Assembly (NCBI RefSeq): GCF_003312875.1
Contig: NZ_CP015163.1
Coordinates: 124,001-188,000, forward strand
Origin: Amycolatopsis albispora
GTDB lineage: Bacteria > Actinomycetota > Actinomycetes > Mycobacteriales > Pseudonocardiaceae
Length of the DNA stretch: 64,000 nt
Direction: 5' to 3'
Below the pieces are notes generated by a model that worked only from the letters and a program-made list of their open reading frames with translations, made no database searches and was not told the origin of the DNA. Shown piece by piece: positions 7,281 to 13,738 of the stretch (position 1 is the first letter of the stretch; every line of letters begins with the position of its first letter). The position numbers were made by a program, and so were the translations under genes.

Positions 7281-7328
7281 GCATCCGTCCCCGCGCGGCG
7301 GGGACACATCCCAGAGAAGAGGACAGTC

Positions 7329-8102
7329 ATGCCCATTTTCGACACGCCCGCCCCGATCACCGCGACCATCGAGGTCTCCGTCGGCGAGGTCCGCCTCGTC
7401 GCGAGCGACCGCACCGACACGGTGGTCGAGGTGCGCCCGGCCAACCAGGCCGACGCCTCCGACGTCGACGCCGCGGCGCAGACCCGCGTCGACTACGCGA
7501 ACGGCGAGCTGCGGGTCATCGGCCCGAAGCGCCACCCGTTCGATGTCTCCAAGAAAAGCAGGGCGGTCGCCGTGACAATCGAGCTGCCCGCCGGCTCCCG
7601 CGTGCGTGGCGACGCGGCGATGGGCGACTTCGACGGCACCGGCTCGCTCGGCGACTGCCGGTTCAAGACCGCCGCCGGGCACGTCCGGCTCGAGACCACG
7701 GGACGGCTGCGGGTGGAAACCGCGGCAGGCCACGTCGAAGTCGGCCGGGTCGAGGGTGACGCCGAAGTCAGGACCAGCTCCGGCCGGGTGGCCATCGGCG
7801 CGGTCGGCGGCACCGGTTTTGTCAAGACCAGCAACGGTTCCACCAAGATCGGCGTGGCCGGTGGCGAGCTGCGGCTCCGTGCCGCCAACGGCGACATCTC
7901 GGTGGACCGGGCCGCCGCCGGGGTGGACGCGGAGTCGTCGTGCGGCGACATCGAGGTCGGTGTCGCGGAAAGCGCCGCCGCCCGGTTCGAGCTGAAGACC
8001 CGCTTCGGCCGCGTGCGCAACGCGGTCGCGAACTCGCCGGGTGGCGGCGTCGGTGTCCGCGCGCACACCGCGTTCGGCGACATCACCGTCCGCAGCGCCT
8101 GA
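7329..8102 (+). CDS. DUF4097-family beta-strand repeat protein
   Basis: A 257-residue protein built of repeating short beta-strands rich in Gly, Val and Thr (for example GDFDGTGSLGDCRFKTAAGH and VGRVEGDAEVRTSSGRVAIG), expected to fold as a right-handed beta-helix (DUF4097, putative adhesin). There is no signal peptide or membrane segment, so it is probably cytoplasmic. The ATG at 7329 follows AGAGAAGAGGA. It sits 48 bp after the RHH gene and 34 bp before the ABC ATPase gene. This family is often encoded beside daunorubicin-type ABC exporters or two-component systems in actinobacteria, but its molecular role is unknown. Confidence 0.8.
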   Translation: MPIFDTPAPITATIEVSVGEVRLVASDRTDTVVEVRPANQADASDVDAAAQTRVDYANGELRVIGPKRHPFDVSKKSRAVAVTIELPAGSRVRGDAAMGDFDGTGSLGDCRFKTAAGHVRLETTGRLRVETAAGHVEVGRVEGDAEVRTSSGRVAIGAVGGTGFVKTSNGSTKIGVAGGELRLRAANGDISVDRAAAGVDAESSCGDIEVGVAESAAARFELKTRFGRVRNAVANSPGGGVGVRAHTAFGDITVRSA

Positions 8103-8136
8103 CCCCCAAACCCGTTCTGCCGAAAGGAAACCAGAC

Positions 8137-9099
8137 ATGACCACGAGGACGGCCACGCCCGCCATCACGGCGACCGGGCTGCGCAAGTCGTTCGGGGACA
8201 AGACCGTGCTCGACAGCGTCGACCTGAATGTGCCGCGCGGCAGCGTTTTCGCGTTGCTCGGCGCGAACGGTGCCGGCAAGACCACCACGGTCAAGATCCT
8301 GTCCACATTGATCAATGCCGACGACGGGGTGGCCACGGTCGCCGGGCACGACCTGACGGGCGACCCGGAGGCGGTGCGTGCCTCGATCGGCGTCACCGGG
8401 CAGTTCTCGGCGGTGGACAACCTGCTCACCGGCGAGGAAAACCTTTTGCTGATGGCGAAGCTGAACCTGATCGGGCGTGGTGAGCGCAAGCGGCTCGCGG
8501 CCGAGTTGCTGGAGCGCTTCGAGCTGACCGAGGCGGGCAAGAAACCGGTGTCCACCTATTCCGGCGGCATGCGGCGGCGGCTCGACCTGGCGATGACCCT
8601 GGTCGGCAGCCCGCGGGTGATCTTCCTCGACGAGCCGACGACCGGGCTGGACCCGCGCAGTCGTCGCGGGCTGTGGCAGATCGTCCGGGAGCTGGTGGCC
8701 GACGGTGTCACGATTTTCCTGACCACGCAGTACCTGGAAGAGGCCGACGAACTGGCCGACCGGATCGCCGTGCTCGACCACGGACGGCTGGTCGCCGAGG
8801 GGACCGCGGACGAGCTGAAGCGCCGCATTCCCGGCGGACATGTGGAACTGCGCTTCACCGACGCCCGTTGGCTCGACGCGGCGACGCGGTCGGTGGTGCA
8901 CGGCACGCCCGACCGGGAGTCGCTGACGCTGCGCGTGCCCAGCGACGGCAGCCTCCACTCGCTGAAGGCCCTGATCGACCGGCTCGACGCCGACCGGATC
9001 GAGGTCGACCAGCTGGGCCTGCACACGCCCGACCTCGACGACGTTTTCCTTGCCCTGACTGGAAACAACCCCGTGAACGAAAAGGTGGCCACGCGATGA
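8137..9099 (+). CDS. ABC transporter ATP-binding protein, DrrA-type
   Basis: A 320-residue ATPase subunit. Walker A GANGAGKTT at residues 42-50, signature YSGGMRRR at 141-148, Walker B VIFLDEPT at 161-168 and the C-terminal domain common to the daunorubicin-resistance (DrrA) family are all present, so it should be active. It would power the permease encoded next to it, for export of a hydrophobic compound. The ATG at 8137 follows AAAGGAAACC. Its stop codon overlaps the permease start (ATGA), indicating translational coupling. Confidence 0.92.
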   Translation: MTTRTATPAITATGLRKSFGDKTVLDSVDLNVPRGSVFALLGANGAGKTTTVKILSTLINADDGVATVAGHDLTGDPEAVRASIGVTGQFSAVDNLLTGEENLLLMAKLNLIGRGERKRLAAELLERFELTEAGKKPVSTYSGGMRRRLDLAMTLVGSPRVIFLDEPTTGLDPRSRRGLWQIVRELVADGVTIFLTTQYLEEADELADRIAVLDHGRLVAEGTADELKRRIPGGHVELRFTDARWLDAATRSVVHGTPDRESLTLRVPSDGSLHSLKALIDRLDADRIEVDQLGLHTPDLDDVFLALTGNNPVNEKVATR

Positions 9100-9911
9100 C
9101 CCACGTCTCTCCGCGGCCGGTGAGCACCCGCTCCCGCGCGCTGACCGACTCGGCGACCATGCTGGGGCGCAACCTCCGGCACATGGTGCGGTACCCGTCG
9201 ATGACGGTGCTGCTGATCGGGATGCCGATCGTTTTCCTGTTGTTGTTCGTCTACGTTTTCGGGGGCACGCTGGGGGCCGGGCTGGGCGGTGCGTCCGGCG
9301 GGCGGGCCGAGTACGTGAACTACGTGGTGCCCGCGATCATCCTGATAGCGGTGTGCAGCGCGGTGCAGGGCACGGCGATCTCGGTGGCGATGGACATGAC
9401 CGAGGGCATCATCGCGCGGTTCCGGACCATGTCGATCGCGCGGGTTTCGGTGCTGACCGGGCATGTGCTGGGCAGCGTGATCCAGACGCTGATCGCGGTG
9501 GCCGTGGTGCTGGGGGTCGCGCTGCTGATCGGCTTCGACCCGGCCGCGGGTTTCGGTGACTGGCTTGCCGCCGGTGGTGTGGTGGTGGCGCTGGCGTTCG
9601 CGCTGGTTTGGCTTTCGGTTGCGCTGGGCCTGGCGAGCGGCAGCGTGGAGGGGGCGAGCAATGTGGGCATGCCGCTGGTGCTGCTGCCGTTCCTGGGCAG
9701 CGGTTTCGTCCCGACGGACTCGATGCCGGGCGCCATCCGCTGGTTTGCGGAGTACCAGCCGTTCACCCCGATCATCGAGTCACTGCGGGGCCTGCTGATG
9801 GGCACCCCGGTGGGGAACAACGTGCTGATCGCGCTCGGGTGGTGCGTGGTCATCGCGCTGGGCAGCTATGTGTGGGCGAAGAAGTTGTACAACCGCGAAT
9901 ACACCCGCTGA
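9096..9911 (+). CDS. ABC-2 type permease, DrrB-type
   Basis: A 271-residue membrane subunit with six predicted helices, from TVLLIGMPIVFLLLFVYVFG near residue 35 to the last helix NNVLIALGWCVVIALGSYVW. The stretch GSGFVPTDSMPGAIRWFAEY before the last helices is the conserved ABC-2 element seen in DrrB-type proteins. Two copies would pair with two copies of the preceding ATPase. It starts by ATGA overlap with the ATPase stop. The operon ends 64 bp later at a strong intrinsic terminator. Confidence 0.9.
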   Translation: MTHVSPRPVSTRSRALTDSATMLGRNLRHMVRYPSMTVLLIGMPIVFLLLFVYVFGGTLGAGLGGASGGRAEYVNYVVPAIILIAVCSAVQGTAISVAMDMTEGIIARFRTMSIARVSVLTGHVLGSVIQTLIAVAVVLGVALLIGFDPAAGFGDWLAAGGVVVALAFALVWLSVALGLASGSVEGASNVGMPLVLLPFLGSGFVPTDSMPGAIRWFAEYQPFTPIIESLRGLLMGTPVGNNVLIALGWCVVIALGSYVWAKKLYNREYTR

Positions 9912-9974
9912 GGGGCGGCTCGCCCCGGGCGCCAGGAAGCCCGGGGAAGTGGCAGCACAGCAATACCGAGACGC

Positions 9975-10018
9975 GGCGGTGCCGGCGAGCCGAGGGGGCT
10001 CGCCGGCACCGCCCTTTT
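9975..10018 (+). terminator. intrinsic terminator of the RHH-DUF4097-ABC operon
   Basis: A perfect 17-bp GC-rich stem (9975-9991 with 9997-10013) and a 5-nt loop GAGGG are followed by CTTTT. It is the clearest rho-independent terminator in the window. Confidence 0.85.
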
Positions 10019-10046
10019 GTATGCCGAACCCCGCTGGCCCGCGCAC

Positions 10047-10319
10047 CTAGCCAGCGCCGCTAGCCCTTTCCGCGCCCATTATTCCTAGCACCGCTAGCCC
10101 TCCCCGCACCTATCTTCCTAGCATCGCTAGCCCACCGCACCCGACTGCCTAGCATCGCTAGCCCACCGCACCCGACTGCCTAGCATCGCTAGCCCACCGC
10201 ACCCGACTACCTAGCATCGCTAGCCCACCGCACCCAACTGCCTAGCGCCGCTAGCCCACCACCGTCCACCTGCCTAGCGCCGCTAGCAATCCTTGGCGCT
10301 AATCACCTAGCACTGCTAG
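10047..10319. repeat. tandem array of CTAGC-N3-GCTAG palindromes, forward block
   Basis: Nine palindromes lie at 10047, 10085, 10118, 10149, 10180, 10211, 10242, 10274 and 10307. All but the first have the form CTAGC-N3-GCTAG (13 bp); the first has a longer centre. From 10118 to 10242 the period is exactly 31 bp, with the near-constant linker CCCACCGCACCCGACTGC; outer units are more diverged. CTAG is rare in GC-rich genomes, so nine palindromes with two CTAG each in 270 bp are remarkable. There is no coding frame that explains it and no CRISPR character, because linkers are alike. Confidence 0.9.
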
Positions 10320-10481
10320 CCCCCGCTTGTGCACGCCCACGAGACACTTCTCATCGCGCAGGCCACTCTCATATCGCGCTGGCCCACGCCGACTCAGCTC
10401 CGCCAGCACTCGGTTGCCTTCCTGCTGCCCGCAAGTGGCGCTCCGCGTCTCTCGGTCCGCCAGCGCTGGGCGGGGAACGGG

Positions 10482-10560
10482 CTAGCGCTGCTACCGATCC
10501 GGGGTCCATATTGGCTAGCGGCGCTAGGGGTATGTGGTGGGGGGCGGTTAGCGGTGCTAG
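10482..10560. repeat. CTAGC-N3-GCTAG palindromes, inverted block
   Basis: Three more units occur at 10482 (last base changed), 10515 and 10548 (first base changed). Here the flanking CCC of the forward block appears as GGGG on the other side, so the block is in the opposite orientation. The last unit supplies the TAG stop codon of the TetR gene (10557-10559). The 160 bp between the two blocks (10320-10481) hold no gene that I can support. Confidence 0.75.
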
Positions 10561-11180
10561 GGGCTGGTGAGGGGAAGCCGGACGGCGGGTGGAAGGGGAG
10601 CCGCGGTCGGGTTGGCTTGGAAAGACTGGAGCATCAGGGCGGCGAACCGGCGTGAAGCGGCAACACGCAGTTCAGGCGCCTCAGCTCGGATGCCTTCGTT
10701 CGCCATCAAGGCCAGGCTGATGTCCTCCAACACAAAATCCTCCCGCAAGGCACCGGCCCGCTTCGCGCGGTCGACCAGTTCCAGCAACTGCCGCAGGGTG
10801 CGGTCCCGTTCGGCGGCGAAATCCAGCGCCTGCGGCAGTTGCGACATGAACGCCCGCGCGAAACCCCGATCGAGGGCGTGCACCTCCATCAGCTTGCTGA
10901 CCACCAGCGAAAACCCCTGCCACGGATCCTCCGCCGCCAGGCCCTCCGCCACCACGGCCGAGCACAACACCATCTGCTCGGCGAAGGCCGCCGCCAGCAA
11001 CTCGTCCTTGGTCTGGAAGTGCCGGTACACCGTCGCCACGCCGAGACCCGCCCGCCGCGCGATCTCCCGGATCGGCACCTCGATGCCTTCCGCGGCGAAC
11101 GCCAGCCGCGCCACGGCGAGGATTCGCGCGCGGTTGTCCCTGGCGTCCGAGCGGAGCTTCGTTCCCACTTGTGCGGTCAC
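10557..11180 (-). CDS. TetR-family transcriptional repressor
   Basis: A 207-residue TetR-type regulator with the helix-turn-helix IREIARRAGLGVATVYRHFQ near residues 36-55 and a C-terminal ligand domain of the SbtR-like type (RQLLELVDRAKRAGALREDF). A GTG at 11180, with GAGAG upstream, is the preferred start; a GTG three codons earlier (11189) is possible. It is divergent from a quinone-reductase-type oxidoreductase whose start is 49 bp away, and probably represses it. Its stop codon is supplied by a CTAGC-palindrome, so the repeat array has reached into the gene end. Confidence 0.85.
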   Translation of the reverse strand: MTAQVGTKLRSDARDNRARILAVARLAFAAEGIEVPIREIARRAGLGVATVYRHFQTKDELLAAAFAEQMVLCSAVVAEGLAAEDPWQGFSLVVSKLMEVHALDRGFARAFMSQLPQALDFAAERDRTLRQLLELVDRAKRAGALREDFVLEDISLALMANEGIRAEAPELRVAASRRFAALMLQSFQANPTAAPLPPAVRLPLTSP

Positions 11181-11229
11181 CGCTCTCACTTTAGCCAACC
11201 GGACGGGGTGCTCCGTTAACGTCCGCGCC

Positions 11230-12141
11230 ATGAGAGCCATCCAGATCACCGAATACGGCCCGCCCAGCGTCCTCCGCGTGGCCGAGGTGCCCGACCCGCA
11301 CGCCGGACCAGGCGAGATCCGGATCGCCGTGCGTGCCTCCGGCCTCTCGGCCGGCGACGTCCGGATCCGCTCCGGCGAACTTCGCGACGTGGTCACGTTG
11401 CCGTACCGGACCGGCTTCGACGCCGCGGGTGTGGTCGACGAGATCGGCGAGGGCGTCACCGGCGTACGCGTCGGCGACGAGGTGTTCGGCGCGACCGCGA
11501 CGGCCGCGCGCGGAGCCAACTCCGACTACGCCGTGCTCGCCGCGTGGGCACTCAAACCGGCCGCGTGGAGCTGGGCCGAAGCGGGCGGCGCCGCGGGCAG
11601 TGTCGAGACGGCCACCCGCGCCTTCGACCGGCTCGGCGTCGGCGACGGGCACACCGTCCTGGTGCAGGGCGCGGCCGGTGGCGTGGGCACGGTCGCCGTG
11701 CAGCTCGCGGTCGCCCGCGGCGCCACGGTCATCGGTACCGCGAGCGAGCACAACCACGATCTGATCCGCGCACTCGGCGCGGAACCGACGACCTACGGGG
11801 CGGGGCTGGCCGACCGCGTTCCGTCCGAAGTGGACGCTGTGCTCGACTGCGCGGGCGGGGCCCTGCCCGAGCTGGTCGCCATCGCGGGCGACCCGGCGCG
11901 CGTGGTGACGATCGCCGATCTCAGTGCCGCGGCTCACGGTGTCCACCTGTCCCACGCGGCGTCCGGAATGCCCGGCGCTGACCCGCTGGCTCTGCACGGG
12001 CTCGCCATCGCCGCCGCCCTCGCCGACGAGGGACGCCTGCGGGTGCCGGTCGCCGCGGAGTTCCCGCTGGCCGAGGCCGCCGCCGCGCACGAGCTGAGCG
12101 AAAGCCGCCGGGCCGGAGGGAAGATCGTGCTGGCGAACTAG
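11230..12141 (+). CDS. NADP-dependent quinone-oxidoreductase-like MDR protein
   Basis: A 303-residue medium-chain dehydrogenase/reductase of the zinc-free quinone-oxidoreductase type: the GroES-like half begins MRAIQITEYGPPSVLRV, and the nucleotide-binding motif VLVQGAAGGVGTVAVQLA is at about residues 142-159. The structural-zinc cysteines are absent. It should reduce quinones or activated C=C bonds with NADPH. The ATG at 11230 is the natural family start. It lies opposite a TetR regulator, the usual arrangement for a repressed detoxification enzyme. Confidence 0.88.
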   Translation: MRAIQITEYGPPSVLRVAEVPDPHAGPGEIRIAVRASGLSAGDVRIRSGELRDVVTLPYRTGFDAAGVVDEIGEGVTGVRVGDEVFGATATAARGANSDYAVLAAWALKPAAWSWAEAGGAAGSVETATRAFDRLGVGDGHTVLVQGAAGGVGTVAVQLAVARGATVIGTASEHNHDLIRALGAEPTTYGAGLADRVPSEVDAVLDCAGGALPELVAIAGDPARVVTIADLSAAAHGVHLSHAASGMPGADPLALHGLAIAAALADEGRLRVPVAAEFPLAEAAAAHELSESRRAGGKIVLAN

Positions 12142-12265
12142 GTTCGCCCGTCGCCGAAGTGATGCCTTGGGGCAACTGGCCGCCCGGATCGTGGTGAGAG
12201 GCCGGAAAGGCGCGCGGTGGGGCGCTAACATGCGGGGCACACGCAGCCCGCCGGTGAGGAGTGGC

Positions 12266-12904
12266 ATGACCTACGACCCGAACGCGCCACAGCAGCCGCA
12301 CGCCGGGCAACAACCGCACGCGCAGCAGGAGCCGGACGCCGCGCAGCAGGCGGCTGCCGGACAGAAGACGGGTGCCGGGCAGCAGGCGAGCGCTGGGCAG
12401 GATGCGGATGCTGGGCAGCAGGTGAGTGGCGGGCAGGAGACGGGTGCCGGGCAGCAGGCGAGCGTGGGGCAGCAGCCGTACGCGGAGCAGCAGGTGGGCG
12501 CTCAGCAGATGAGCGCCGAGCAGCAGCCCTACGCGCAGCAGCCGTACGCCGGGCAGCAGCCGTACGGGCAGCAGGTGTATGGGCAGCAGCAGCCGTATGG
12601 TCAACAGCCTTACGGGCAGCAGCCGTGGCCGGGTGGGGCGGTGCAAGAGCCGCCCAAGGGGGTGGGGATCGCGGTGGCCGCGCTCGTCCTGGCCGTCGTC
12701 GGGCTGGTCATGCCGTTTCTCCCGGTGAATCTGGACGGGGTGCGCCAGTACGTCGGCCTGCCGTTCGCGCTTGCCGGGCTCGGGCTTGGCATTGTCGGCT
12801 GCATGGGCCGCCGGCGCGGGCTGGCGGTGGCGGTGATCGCGGTGATCGTGGCCGTGCTCGCGCTGGGGATCGGGCTGTACATGGTGGTGTCGTTCAGCCT
12901 GTGA
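12266..12904 (+). CDS. Gln/Pro-rich membrane protein with DUF4190-like C-terminus
   Basis: A 212-residue protein of two unlike halves. Residues 1-125 are low-complexity, with many GQQ/AQQ/GQQPY units (for example PYGQQPYGQQPWPGG) and few charged residues. The C-terminal part has three hydrophobic helices (GVGIAVAALVLAVVGLVMPF, then a middle and a last helix) separated by a basic CMGRRRG loop, as in DUF4190 proteins of actinobacteria. The ATG at 12266 has GGTGAGGAG upstream. Such Q-rich tails face the cytoplasm and are thought to be disordered; no function is known. Confidence 0.8.
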   Translation: MTYDPNAPQQPHAGQQPHAQQEPDAAQQAAAGQKTGAGQQASAGQDADAGQQVSGGQETGAGQQASVGQQPYAEQQVGAQQMSAEQQPYAQQPYAGQQPYGQQVYGQQQPYGQQPYGQQPWPGGAVQEPPKGVGIAVAALVLAVVGLVMPFLPVNLDGVRQYVGLPFALAGLGLGIVGCMGRRRGLAVAVIAVIVAVLALGIGLYMVVSFSL

Positions 12905-12960
12905 TTCCGCCGGTGGCGTAACCGATTCCGCGCGCCCGGCCGCCCCCATACCGTGGTCGC

Positions 12961-13737
12961 ATGCACGAACCCATCACGGGCACCGCCGCCGGCGTGCCCT
13001 TCACCGCCCTGCCGCCGGACGACGGCGGCCCCGCGCCGCTCATCCTCACCTGGCACATGCTCGACGCACCACGCACGGACACCGCCTTCGCCGCCGCGTT
13101 GCCGATGCACGGGGTGCCCGCGTGGCGCGTGCACCTCGGCATGCCGATGTGCGGAGCCCGCATGGTCGACGGCCGCCCGGACGCCGTGGTGGCGTTGATG
13201 CGCGAAGACCCGCTGATGTCCTTTCTGTACCCGTTCGCACGCCAGGCGTTCGAGGAGTTCCCGGCCGCGCTCGCCTCGATCCGGGAGCAGTTCCCGGTCG
13301 GCGACGGCCCGATCGGCGTGCTCGGCGCGTCGCTGGGCGGCGCGGTCGCGCTGCGGGTCCTCACCGAGACCGACACCCCGATCTTCGCCGGGGCACTGGT
13401 GAACGCCGCCATCCGGATGCGGTCCGTGGTGGACCTGTTCCCCGGCTACTCGTACGACGCCGAGTCCGAGAAAGCCGTCGAAAGCTTGGACTTCGCCAAG
13501 AAGGCGGACGCGATCAAGGCACCGTTGCTGGTGGTCAGCGGGGAACAGGACCACCCGGGTCTGCGTGCCGACGCACTGGAACTCGCCGACGTGACGGGAG
13601 CCGAGCTTCTGTCCATTCCGGACCTGGCGCACCCGCTGGCCGACGAACCCGGCCTCGAACCGGCACCGCAACGGCCGCGAACCCGTGAGGTGGACGCCGG
13701 GCTGACCGAATGGTTCCGGCGCCACCTCACGGGCTAG
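12961..13737 (+). CDS. alpha/beta-hydrolase family protein
   Basis: A 258-residue cytoplasmic hydrolase. The nucleophile elbow is GASLGG (serine near residue 123), followed by the acid-bearing region LLVVSGEQDHPGLR and a late histidine in DLAHPLAD. Family members hydrolyse esters or lactones; no specific substrate can be assigned. The ATG at 12961 has no clear ribosome site, and the preceding CATACCGT could be a -10 of a leaderless transcript. It ends 1 bp before the convergent PA14/DUF1080 gene. Confidence 0.75.
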   Translation: MHEPITGTAAGVPFTALPPDDGGPAPLILTWHMLDAPRTDTAFAAALPMHGVPAWRVHLGMPMCGARMVDGRPDAVVALMREDPLMSFLYPFARQAFEEFPAALASIREQFPVGDGPIGVLGASLGGAVALRVLTETDTPIFAGALVNAAIRMRSVVDLFPGYSYDAESEKAVESLDFAKKADAIKAPLLVVSGEQDHPGLRADALELADVTGAELLSIPDLAHPLADEPGLEPAPQRPRTREVDAGLTEWFRRHLTG

Positions 13738-13738
13738 C

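Noticed and set aside
10047..10319. CRISPR array
   Set aside because: Repeat units are only 13 bp and palindromic, linkers are nearly identical rather than unique, and no cas genes are present.
10329..10655. A 108-codon plus-strand frame in the repeat region
   Set aside because: No ribosome site, low-complexity translation, and it runs into the repeat block and the TetR gene on the opposite strand.
11181..11229. TetR operator between the TetR and quinone-reductase genes
   Set aside because: Only a weak, imperfect inverted repeat can be drawn; not enough to call a site.
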